From: Peribacillus frigoritolerans
GTDB taxonomy: Bacteria; Bacillota; Bacilli; Bacillales; DSM-1321
Assembly: GCF_001636405.1 (NCBI RefSeq)
Contig: NZ_KV440950.1
Coordinates: 2,813,712-2,877,711 of the forward strand
Direction: 5' to 3'
DNA: 64,000 nt
The first letter of the stretch is position 1. Each line of letters opens with the position of its first letter. A program made the position numbers and the translations under genes. Positions 45,694 to 53,206 of the stretch are shown here, piece by piece. The notes below the pieces were generated by a model. That model was not told the DNA's origin, did not search any database, and worked only from the letters and a program-made list of their open reading frames with translations.

Positions 45694-46653
45694 ATGACCT
45701 TTAAAATATTATTAACGGATTACGAATTTGAACATTTGAAATATGAAGAAGAGATTTTTCAAGAAAGCGGTCTGGATATCAATTTCATCCAAGCGCAATG
45801 CAAAACTGAAGAGGAAATAATGGAGCAGGCAAAAGAAGCGGATGCAATTTTAAATCAATATGCTCCTATCTCAAGACGAGTCATCGAGTCGCTCGAAAAC
45901 ACGAAAATCATTTCCCGCTATGGTGTTGGCGTCAATACAATTGATCTCGATGCCGCTAAGGAAAAGGGGATTACTGTCGCCAATGTACCGGATTATGGCA
46001 TGGAAGAAGTATCGAATCATGCATTGGCACTTTTACTTTCTTCGGCGCGGAAAGTGGCACTGTTAAACAAGGAAGTGAAAAAAGGTAACTGGGACTTTAA
46101 AGTGTGTGTCCCGATTCATCGCTTTGACAAGCAAACTGTTGGGGTTCTTGGTTTTGGACGGATTCCGCGCCGTTTCATTGAAAAGGTGAAACCGCTCGGC
46201 TTTAAAACCGCTGCTTATGACCCTTTCGTATCGGCTGCAGACATGGCTGCTGTCGGGGTTCAAAAAATGGATCTCGACGAAATTATAGGCGAAGCCGATT
46301 ATTTGTCAATCCATGTGCCCTTAATTGAAGATACATACCATCTGATCAATGAAGAGCGCCTTAAACAGATGAAGAGTAACGCGGTCATCATTAACACGGC
46401 ACGCGGACCGATAATCGATGAAAAAGCACTTTCCAATGCACTTGAAAAAGGGATCATTGCAGGTGCTGCACTTGATGTGACAGAAAACGAGCCTGTCAGC
46501 ATCGATAGCCCGCTACTCACAATGGACAATGTCATCATTACGCCGCACAGCGCCTGGTATTCTGAGGAAGCGATGGTTGAACTTCGTCAAAAAGCATCAA
46601 GAAATATCGTTCAGGTCTTAAAAGGGGAAAAAACACCATACGCTTTAACCTAA
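45694..46653 (+). CDS. D-2-hydroxyacid dehydrogenase (CtBP/GyaR type)
   Basis: ATG 45694 follows AAAGGAGTGG. The 319-aa protein shows IISRYGVGVNTIDLDAAKEK, the NAD loop VGVLGFGRIPRRFIEK and the catalytic set Arg in NTARGPIIDEKAL, Glu in DVTENEPVS and His in ITPHSAWYS. It reduces 2-keto acids such as glyoxylate, hydroxypyruvate or a keto-deoxy acid with NAD(P)H, or runs in reverse. In this operon it may deal with glyoxylate/glycolate from aldol cleavage or interconvert keto and hydroxy acids. Confidence 0.9.
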   Translation: MTFKILLTDYEFEHLKYEEEIFQESGLDINFIQAQCKTEEEIMEQAKEADAILNQYAPISRRVIESLENTKIISRYGVGVNTIDLDAAKEKGITVANVPDYGMEEVSNHALALLLSSARKVALLNKEVKKGNWDFKVCVPIHRFDKQTVGVLGFGRIPRRFIEKVKPLGFKTAAYDPFVSAADMAAVGVQKMDLDEIIGEADYLSIHVPLIEDTYHLINEERLKQMKSNAVIINTARGPIIDEKALSNALEKGIIAGAALDVTENEPVSIDSPLLTMDNVIITPHSAWYSEEAMVELRQKASRNIVQVLKGEKTPYALT

Positions 46654-46667
46654 GAAAGGGGAAAAAA

Positions 46668-47531
46668 ATGAAAATAGCGACTTTTTCCGTGCAATCCGAA
46701 CAGCACATCGGTCTAGTTCAAGATGATCAAATAATTAGTTTAACGGCTCTAGGTCCAGAGGAATTTCCTGCTTGCATGAAAAAATTTATAGAACGAGGAA
46801 GCGAGTTGCGCACACGTGCTGAACACTTAATCGAGCAACGGATAAATGAGGATGCAATATTCAAAACGTCAGAAGTGAAAATCCTGCCGCCAATCGCAAA
46901 GCCGGATAAAATCATTTGCGTAGGACTTAACTATTTTGATCATTGTAAGGAAACGGGGATGGAGCCGCCTGAATCGCCAGTCATTTTTTCAAAATATTCG
47001 AATGCGATTACAGGTCATAATGATCCGATTGAAATCCCAATTAATTCAACAGAGGTCGACTTTGAAGCAGAGCTTGCTTTTGTCATTGGAAAAGAAGCGA
47101 AACGTGTGTCAGAAGAAGAGGCGGATGACTACGTCTTTGGCTACACGATTATGAATGATATCAGCGCCCGAGATTTGCAATTTCAGGACGGTCAGTGGTC
47201 AAGAGGCAAAACGGCGGACACATTTGCTCCATTTGGTCCTGTTATCGTGACAAAAGATGAAGTGGGTGACCCCCACAATCTAGCGATTTCGCTTGAATTA
47301 AACGGTGAAATTATGCAGGATTCAAATACAAGCAACCTAATTTTTACGGTTCCGAAAATCATTTCATTTTTATCACAGTCCATGACACTAATGCCAGGTG
47401 ATTTGATTGCAACTGGCACGCCACCAGGAGTTGGAATGGGAAGGAATCCAAAAATCTGGTTGAAAAACGGTGACCGGATGAACGTCAGCATTGAGAAGAT
47501 CGGTACGCTTTCTAATCACGTAATAGCATGA
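46668..47531 (+). CDS. FAH-family hydrolase/isomerase, second copy
   Basis: ATG 46668 follows GAAAGGGGA. The 287-aa protein has the usual FAH core: KIICVGLNYFDHCKETGMEP, FSKYSNAITGHNDPIEIP, metal ligands in EVDFEAELAFVIGKEAKR, GYTIMNDISARDLQF, and LIATGTPPGVGMGRNP near the end. It is closer to the acylpyruvase/2-hydroxyhepta-2,4-diene-dioate isomerase branch than the copy at 38721. Relatives cleave acylpyruvates or 2,4-diketo-3-deoxy sugar acids, so it could act in a diketo branch of the pathway. Confidence 0.88.
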   Translation: MKIATFSVQSEQHIGLVQDDQIISLTALGPEEFPACMKKFIERGSELRTRAEHLIEQRINEDAIFKTSEVKILPPIAKPDKIICVGLNYFDHCKETGMEPPESPVIFSKYSNAITGHNDPIEIPINSTEVDFEAELAFVIGKEAKRVSEEEADDYVFGYTIMNDISARDLQFQDGQWSRGKTADTFAPFGPVIVTKDEVGDPHNLAISLELNGEIMQDSNTSNLIFTVPKIISFLSQSMTLMPGDLIATGTPPGVGMGRNPKIWLKNGDRMNVSIEKIGTLSNHVIA

Positions 47532-47552
47532 CAAGAGAAAGAAGATGATGAC

Positions 47553-48509
47553 ATGGATGTTGTAACCATCGAAGAAACGATGACAGTGTTTACCCCGAAT
47601 GAAGAAGGACCGCTTCGCCACGCCAGATCTTTTTCGATGAAGTTTGCCGGTGCGGAATCCAATGTCGCGATCGGGTTAAGCCGACTCGGTCATAACTCAC
47701 GCTGGATTAGCCGTCTCGGTGATGACGAATTTGGCGATGCCATGCAATCGTTCATTCGCGGAGAAGGAGTCGATGCCTCTTATGTAACAAGAGACCCTGA
47801 TGCGCCTACCGGAGTCTTTTTTAAAGAATTCAGACGGCTGAATGATACCCGGGTTTATTATTACCGGAAAGATTCGGCAGCTAGTAAAATGACGGCGGAA
47901 TTACTAACTGATCTTGCCATCCAAGATGCCGCTTATCTCCATATAACGGGGATTACCCCTGCACTAGGGACTTCTTGTCAGTCGCTCTTGGATAAAGCGG
48001 TCCGCATTGCTAAAGAAAACAGAACAAAAATCGTCTTCGATCCGAATATTCGTTTGAAAATATGGGATGATGAAAATGAAGCACGTCACATCATAACAAA
48101 GTACGCCTCGAAAAGTGATATCGTCATGCCTGGGGTGGCCGAAGCCGAATTTTTATTCGGCTCCCATACACCGGAGAAATTTGCCGATCATTTTCATGAA
48201 CTCGGTGTCGAAACAGTTTTACTTAAATTGGGCAAAGAAGGCTCTTTAATTTCAGCCCCGTCTGTACCGAAAACATACATTCCTGGATTCTATGTGGAAC
48301 GGGTCGTGGATCCCATCGGTGCTGGTGATGCTTTTGCATCCGGTGTACTTTCCGGACTGCTTGATGGACTGCCGCTAGAAGAAGCTGCAAGGCGTGGAAA
48401 TGCCATGGGAGCAATGGCAACGATGGTAAATGGAGATGTGGAGGGTTTGCCGGCCCGTGCCGACCTCGCTTTGTTCATGAGTGGCGGCGCTGATGATGTG
48501 AAGAGGTAG
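47553..48509 (+). CDS. kdgK: 2-keto-3-deoxygluconate kinase (PfkB family), copy 1
   Basis: ATG 47553 is the only start compatible with the domain; the ribosome site is weak. The 318-aa PfkB kinase has KFAGAESNVAIGLSRLG, WISRLGDDEFGDAM, FDPNIRLKIWDDENEA, and the anion-hole/catalytic motif VVDPIGAGDAFASGVLSGLL. It should phosphorylate 2-keto-3-deoxygluconate or -galactonate on O6. Its first strand reads DVVTIEETM where this family normally has DVVT(F/L)GETM, so a conserved Gly near the substrate is replaced by Glu. The aldolase gene follows after 13 bp. Confidence 0.9.
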   Translation: MDVVTIEETMTVFTPNEEGPLRHARSFSMKFAGAESNVAIGLSRLGHNSRWISRLGDDEFGDAMQSFIRGEGVDASYVTRDPDAPTGVFFKEFRRLNDTRVYYYRKDSAASKMTAELLTDLAIQDAAYLHITGITPALGTSCQSLLDKAVRIAKENRTKIVFDPNIRLKIWDDENEARHIITKYASKSDIVMPGVAEAEFLFGSHTPEKFADHFHELGVETVLLKLGKEGSLISAPSVPKTYIPGFYVERVVDPIGAGDAFASGVLSGLLDGLPLEEAARRGNAMGAMATMVNGDVEGLPARADLALFMSGGADDVKR

Positions 48510-48522
48510 AAAGGTGGAAAAA

Positions 48523-49191
48523 ATGACTAAACTTGAAGAGCTTAAACATGGGAAGCTGGTCGGCGTCATCCGCGGTGCACGGCCCAATCAAATTATACCA
48601 ATCGCCCGGGCCCTGAAAGAGGGCGGCATCCGAACGCTAGAAATAACAGTGGAAACACCCAAAGTGTGCCATTTAATCGAAAAAGTGAAAGAGGAGTTCG
48701 GTGATGATATCATAGCGGGTGCCGGTACAGTATTGGATCCTGAAACGGCCCGTGCGGTCATCATGGCAGGGGCTGAATTTATCTTTTCTCCAACCGTCAA
48801 TGTCAAAACGATTAAACTGGCGAAGCGCAATGGCGTTATTAGCATCCCTGGTGCGCTCACACCAACCGAAATATTGACTGCTTACGAGCATGGAGCTGAC
48901 ATTATCAAAGTTTTCCCGGCAGATGCATTGGGTGTTAGCTACTTTAAAAATCTTAAAGGACCTCTTCCTCATATTCCCCTTATGCCAACTGGAGGGGTCA
49001 ACCTTGACAACCTCGCGTCATTTTTTAAGGCAGGGGCCATCGCGGCGGGAGTAGGCGGTTCATTGATCAATCCTGCGAAATTGATTACAGGTGAAGATTA
49101 CACCAGGCTGACAGAAACGGCAAAAAAAATTCTCGGCTATCGTACAAAAAGGCTAAAGCCGTCCATCGCTTATATGAATATCTTTCACTAA
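48523..49191 (+). CDS. eda: KDPG aldolase, copy 1
   Basis: The frame opens at GTG 48514, but AAAGGTGG there is the ribosome site for ATG 48523; the product is 222 aa. It has the KDPG/KHG aldolase motifs LVGVIRGARPNQIIPIARAL, LEITVETPKV (catalytic Glu), AGAGTVLDPETARAVIMAGA, the Schiff-base Lys in DIIKVFPADALGVSYFKNLK, and MPTGGVNLDNLASFFKAGA. It splits 2-keto-3-deoxy-6-phospho-gluconate/galactonate into pyruvate and glyceraldehyde 3-phosphate. A 125-bp gap separates it from larE. Confidence 0.93.
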   Translation: MTKLEELKHGKLVGVIRGARPNQIIPIARALKEGGIRTLEITVETPKVCHLIEKVKEEFGDDIIAGAGTVLDPETARAVIMAGAEFIFSPTVNVKTIKLAKRNGVISIPGALTPTEILTAYEHGADIIKVFPADALGVSYFKNLKGPLPHIPLMPTGGVNLDNLASFFKAGAIAAGVGGSLINPAKLITGEDYTRLTETAKKILGYRTKRLKPSIAYMNIFH

Positions 49192-49316
49192 GCGCTGGGA
49201 ATGAAAGTACGACTGCTTTATTTCCTCCTTTTCAATTTTTTTGTAGTCCATCAAGGGTGTGATAATGCTGGTGGGCAGTGGATAAATTCAGCTAAACCAG
49301 AAAGGGGAAAAATGAT

Positions 49317-50132
49317 ATGTTACTAGAAAAGTACAGAACTTTGCAGGATATTCTTCAAAAAATGGAGTCGGTTGTGGTTGCATTTTCAGGAGGGGTGGAC
49401 AGCACGTTTTTGCTAAAAGTCGCTATTGATACTCTGGGTTATGATAATGTGTTAGCCGTTACAGCGGATTCGGAAACCTATCCATCGAGTGAGTTGAAAG
49501 AAGCCATTATGCTATCAAAATGGATTGGTGCCAACCATCGTGTCATTCAAACTTCGGAGTTGGCCATTCCTGGATATAAAGAAAACAATCAGAATCGCTG
49601 TTACTTTTGTAAAAGTAGTTTATTTGACCACCTGCTTCCTATTCTTGAAGAATATGAATTTAATAATATTATTTATGGAGTTATCGCTGATGATGCTAAC
49701 GAATTTCGTCCAGGCATGAAAGCAGCTAAAGAAAAAGGAATCAGCGGACCTTTTCTAGAAGCCGATTTATTCAAAGAAGAAATAAGAGTATTGTCCAAGC
49801 AAGCCGGATTGCCAACCTGGGATAAACCGTCATTTGCTTGCCTATCCTCACGAATAGCATATGGCGATATTATTACGAGGGAAAAATTGACCAAAGTTGA
49901 TAAATCAGAGGCTTACATAAAATCACTGGATATTCATCAGGTAAGAGTCAGGACCCATGAGGATACTGCCCGAATTGAAGTTGAACCCGATGATATGCCA
50001 CGAGTGCTTCAATACCATGCGGCGATCACGAAACGGCTGAAGCAATTTGGTTATAAGTATGTATCAATGGATCTCACGGGCTATACAAGCGGAAGTATGA
50101 ATATGGCGCTTAAAAAGGAAGAAATGTCATGA
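49317..50132 (+). CDS. larE: LarE, sulfur transferase for nickel-pincer cofactor
   Basis: ATG 49317 follows GAAAGGGGAAAAATGAT. The 271-aa protein has the PP-loop VVVAFSGGVDSTFLLKVA and RCYFCKSSLFDHLLP. It also has FACLSSRIAYG, which holds the cysteine at the position that donates its sulfur in Lactiplantibacillus LarE. LarE adenylates the dinicotinate mononucleotide intermediate and installs the two sulfurs that will bind nickel. It overlaps larB by four bases (ATGA), starting the cofactor block of the operon. Confidence 0.95.
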   Translation: MLLEKYRTLQDILQKMESVVVAFSGGVDSTFLLKVAIDTLGYDNVLAVTADSETYPSSELKEAIMLSKWIGANHRVIQTSELAIPGYKENNQNRCYFCKSSLFDHLLPILEEYEFNNIIYGVIADDANEFRPGMKAAKEKGISGPFLEADLFKEEIRVLSKQAGLPTWDKPSFACLSSRIAYGDIITREKLTKVDKSEAYIKSLDIHQVRVRTHEDTARIEVEPDDMPRVLQYHAAITKRLKQFGYKYVSMDLTGYTSGSMNMALKKEEMS

Positions 50133-50866
50133 TTGACGATATTTTGGAGCAGGTTCAAAAGGGTTCATTGACAGTTGCGGAAGCGAAGGGAAAACTTGCA
50201 TCCTATGAAAATTTAGGGTTTGTGAAAATCGATCATCATCGTAAAAGGAGACAAGGCTTTCCCGAAATTGTGTTTGGGGAAGGGAAAACAGCTGAACAAA
50301 TTTTAACGATTGTCCAATCGCTGCGGACAAGGAATGATACTGTGCTTGTGACTCGTATTTCTCGGGATAAAGCGGTATTTGTACAAAAAGAATGTAGTGA
50401 TTTTGAGTATAACGAGATTGCACGGACACTTGCTTGGGTTAGAGAAAAGCCGAAATCCGTTGATTCATATATTGCAATTGTATGCGCCGGGACATCAGAT
50501 TTGTCTGTTGCTGAAGAAGCAGCCGTGACGGCCGAAACTCTAGGTATTCCTGTCAGGCGTATATACGATGTTGGCGTTGCTGGGCTTCATCGCCTCCTTG
50601 ATAATATAGACGAAATAAGGGGTGCAACCGTATCAGTTTGTGTCGCGGGAATGGAAGGGGCACTTCCAAGTGTGTTAGGAGGCCTTGTCACGAATCCAAT
50701 TATTGCTGTGCCGACAAGTATTGGTTACGGAGCTAATTTTAACGGTTTATCGGCCCTTTTATCAATGCTCAATTCATGCGCATCTGGTGTAAGTGTAGTG
50801 AACATCGATAATGGATTTGGTGCAGCCTATAATGCAGCGATTATATACAAGCTTGTACATAAATAG
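50129..50866 (+). CDS. larB: LarB, carboxylase/hydrolase of nickel-pincer cofactor synthesis
   Basis: ATG 50129 overlaps the larE stop. The 245-aa protein resembles PurE in its C-terminal half, as LarB does: AIVCAGTSDLSVAEEAAVTA, RIYDVGVAGLHRLL, SVCVAGMEGALPSVLGGLV and VPTSIGYGANFNGLSALLSM. LarB carboxylates nicotinic acid adenine dinucleotide and hydrolyses it. larC1 follows after 13 bp with its own AGGAGG. Confidence 0.95.
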   Translation: MIDDILEQVQKGSLTVAEAKGKLASYENLGFVKIDHHRKRRQGFPEIVFGEGKTAEQILTIVQSLRTRNDTVLVTRISRDKAVFVQKECSDFEYNEIARTLAWVREKPKSVDSYIAIVCAGTSDLSVAEEAAVTAETLGIPVRRIYDVGVAGLHRLLDNIDEIRGATVSVCVAGMEGALPSVLGGLVTNPIIAVPTSIGYGANFNGLSALLSMLNSCASGVSVVNIDNGFGAAYNAAIIYKLVHK

Positions 50867-50879
50867 GAGGTCAATTGTG

Positions 50880-51752
50880 ATGAGGACTTTATATTTTGAC
50901 TGCTTTTCCGGCATAAGCGGAGATATGGTAATTGGTGCGTTGATCGATGCAGGTGCAGACCCTGTAAAAATGGAAGAAGAGTTAAAAAAGTTGAACATGG
51001 ATGAAGAATATAATCTGTCATGGGGGAAGGTCGTCAAAAATGGCATTACGAGTACTAAATTTGATGTCATTCTTACCAGTAAATCAGACCAAACACATGA
51101 ACATAGCCACAGCCATGAACACAAGCACAGTCATAGCCATGAACACGAGCACAGTCATGGACACAGTCACAGTCATGAACACGAGCACAGTCTTGGACAT
51201 GAACACAACCATAGCCATGTACCTCACAGCCATCCCGGCAGCCGTACCTACAAACAAATTGTAGAAGCTATCAATGAGGCGAACTTTAATGAATCGGTAG
51301 CTAACATGTCACTCGCCATTTTTAAGAAGATTGGTGAAGCGGAAGGACATATACACGGGCTTCCACTGGAAAAAGTACACTTTCATGAAGTAGGGGCGGT
51401 AGATTCAATAATAGATATAATCGGGGCTGCAATTTTAATCGATCAGCTAGGTATTGAATCAGTTCAGTCATCAGCCATTCCAACGGGATCTGGACATATA
51501 CAAATTGATCACGGAATATATCCTGTTCCTGCACCTGCCACTCTTGAAATATTAAAGGGGGTACCGATTGCCTCAAACGATATTCGTTCTGAATTAGCAA
51601 CGCCGACCGGTGCTGCCATCGCTGCGGTTTTAGCTGGAAACTTCGGCTCGCTTCCACCCATGACTGTCGAATCGATTGGCTATGGTGCGGGATCAAAAAC
51701 TTTTGAAAATCATCCGAACGTCCTTCGAGTTATCATAGGGGAGACTCAATGA
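50880..51752 (+). CDS. larC1: LarC1, nickel insertion protein (N-terminal part)
   Basis: AGGAGG precedes GTG 50877 and ATG 50880; the latter is used here (290 aa). It begins with the LarC signature TLYFDCFSGISGDMVIGALI, has a His-rich stretch at residues about 73-118 (22 His), then EKVHFHEVGAVDSIIDIIGA, SAIPTGSGHIQ and ATPTGAAIAAVLAG. LarC loads nickel into the pincer nucleotide using CTP. The frame ends at TGA 51750-51752, overlapping larC2 in the -1 frame. In Lactiplantibacillus the two parts are joined by programmed frameshifting; here a separate ATG also exists. Confidence 0.93.
   Translation: MRTLYFDCFSGISGDMVIGALIDAGADPVKMEEELKKLNMDEEYNLSWGKVVKNGITSTKFDVILTSKSDQTHEHSHSHEHKHSHSHEHEHSHGHSHSHEHEHSLGHEHNHSHVPHSHPGSRTYKQIVEAINEANFNESVANMSLAIFKKIGEAEGHIHGLPLEKVHFHEVGAVDSIIDIIGAAILIDQLGIESVQSSAIPTGSGHIQIDHGIYPVPAPATLEILKGVPIASNDIRSELATPTGAAIAAVLAGNFGSLPPMTVESIGYGAGSKTFENHPNVLRVIIGETQ
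51096..51233 (+). repeat. His-codon-rich tandem repeat inside larC1
   Basis: About 46 codons encode mainly His alternating with Ser, Glu or Gly (for example HSHSHEHEHSHGHSHSHE). At DNA level short units such as CATGAACACGAGCACAGTC recur, so the length may vary between strains. A nickel-storage or delivery role is usual for such stretches. Confidence 0.85.
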
Positions 51753-52225
51753 ACCGCCCGCCTGATCATGAGCATCTTGATGAACAAATGGTGAAAATGG
51801 AAGTGAATCTAGATGATATTTCCGGTGAATGGCTTGGGCATGTTATGGATTTGTTGTTCGAATCAGGAGCAAATGATGTATTTTATACGCCAATCTATAT
51901 GAAAAAAAATCGACCGGGAGTGTTATTGCAGCTTCTATGTTCACAGCAGGGGATTTCGGAAATGAAGAAGATATTATTTGCTGAAACGACGACTCTCGGT
52001 ATTCGCTACTACCCGCTTACCGTGCACAGGCTTGAGCGCTCTTTTTTCAATGTGAATACTCAATGGGGGGAAGTGAAGATGAAGAGAGGGATTCATGAGG
52101 GATTGATCTTGCAGCAGGCACCTGAATATGAAGATTGCCGTAAAATTGCCTTACAGAACAATATACCTCTTAAAAGGGTCTATGAAGAAGTATGGAAGTG
52201 CCTCGGGGAGGTGGTAGAGAAATGA
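51749..52225 (+). CDS. larC2: LarC2, nickel insertion protein (C-terminal part)
   Basis: ATG 51749 overlaps the larC1 stop (ATGA). The 158-aa product carries the LarC C-terminal half: KMEVNLDDISGEWLGHVMDL, ANDVFYTPIYMKKNRPGVLL and ETTTLGIRYY. It contributes the catalytic part that binds CTP and the pincer nucleotide. The first 20 residues are a Pro/Asp/His-rich linker. It overlaps the permease gene by four bases (ATGA). Confidence 0.93.
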   Translation: MNRPPDHEHLDEQMVKMEVNLDDISGEWLGHVMDLLFESGANDVFYTPIYMKKNRPGVLLQLLCSQQGISEMKKILFAETTTLGIRYYPLTVHRLERSFFNVNTQWGEVKMKRGIHEGLILQQAPEYEDCRKIALQNNIPLKRVYEEVWKCLGEVVEK

Positions 52226-52860
52226 GTTTGGTGTCGATTCTTACATTTGGATTCCTATTGGGGATAAAGCATTCGTTAGAGCCGGATCATGTTATTGCCG
52301 TAGCAACGACGGCAGGAAATACGAAAAAATTATACCGTTCCACTCTAACGGGAGTGTACTGGGGTATAGGCCATACAAGTACGCTGTTTCTTATAGGTGT
52401 CCTATTCATTTGGATGAAGGGGGAAATTCCAGAGTCGTTAAGCATGACGCTGGAATTCGGCGTAGGTATTATGCTTGTTATGCTAGGGGCGAGAAGTTTA
52501 TTTAAAGCGCGCCCTGATATTACGAACGACAAGGATAGATTTCGCCCTTTTTTGGTGTCTGCTTTAATTGGGTTCGTCCATGGTCTCGCGGGCAGTGCCG
52601 CAATGGTCATTCTAACGATGTCGACCGTAACCGGAATAGGCGAAGGATCCATCTATATCATTATATTTGGCGCAGGGACAATTATTGGCATGCTGTGCTT
52701 TACTACTATTCTAGGCATACCGTTTGCTTTGAATGGGAAGGACATCGTTTTAAACCGAATCTTCATCAAAATGGCGGGAGCTATAAGTTTTGCATTCGGA
52801 CTTTATTATATATACAAATTGGGTGTAACAGAAGGCTTGTTTGCGCTCTGGGCTAGTTGA
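52222..52860 (+). CDS. Nickel-type permease (UreH/NiCoT-like)
   Basis: ATG 52222 overlaps the larC2 stop. The 212-aa protein has six hydrophobic helices. Its first helix carries IKHSLEPDHVIAVATT, fitting the H-x4-D-H metal motif of NiCoT-type carriers, followed by GVYWGIGHTSTLFLIGV and later GFVHGLAGSAAMVIL. Encoded last after the cofactor genes, it most likely supplies Ni2+ for the pincer cofactor. The usual NiCoT signature LGFDTATE is absent, as in UreH-type proteins. Confidence 0.85.
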   Translation: MSLVSILTFGFLLGIKHSLEPDHVIAVATTAGNTKKLYRSTLTGVYWGIGHTSTLFLIGVLFIWMKGEIPESLSMTLEFGVGIMLVMLGARSLFKARPDITNDKDRFRPFLVSALIGFVHGLAGSAAMVILTMSTVTGIGEGSIYIIIFGAGTIIGMLCFTTILGIPFALNGKDIVLNRIFIKMAGAISFAFGLYYIYKLGVTEGLFALWAS

Positions 52861-53206
52861 TTTATTTTATAAGCATGATATTTGACTGTCTTAAACGAAT
52901 AGTAAGTCTTTTTTATTATATAAGTTCATCAAACCAAGCTTGATTCCTCAGAAAGAAAAGGCCACAACCGACAAAAAGCTTGTCTTTACAGGAACACTTC
53001 AATGGACATGTTCAAGTGAATTTCTAGATATATTGTAACAGATATGAATCTCCAATTATTATTCTGCAATTATTTGTAGTTGAAAGAAGGGATGGACAAT
53101 AAAAATAAGACCCCATGACACTGCCATTTTTATAAGAATGGCAGTGTCGTAGGATCTGTTATCATGTTACATAGAAAGTCACGAAATCTAGGTTCTGCTC
53201 CGGCTG
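52861..53206. other. Intergenic region after the lar genes
   Basis: The 346 bp between converging genes contain no open frame of note. A weak GACT...AGTC hairpin before TCTTTTTTATT (52900-52918) could end the lar transcript, and a strong hairpin lies at 53117-53148. Confidence 0.5.
53117..53148 (-). terminator. Hairpin after the EamA gene
   Basis: GACACTGCCATT and AATGGCAGTGTC form a perfect 12-bp stem with an eight-base loop. On the minus strand it is followed by ATGGGGTCTTATTTTT, so the T-run is displaced; terminator function is likely but not certain. Confidence 0.6.

Noticed and set aside
51090-51240. Repeat block that might look like a short CRISPR array
   Set aside because: It is in frame within larC1, encodes a His-rich tract and has no conserved repeat-spacer pattern.
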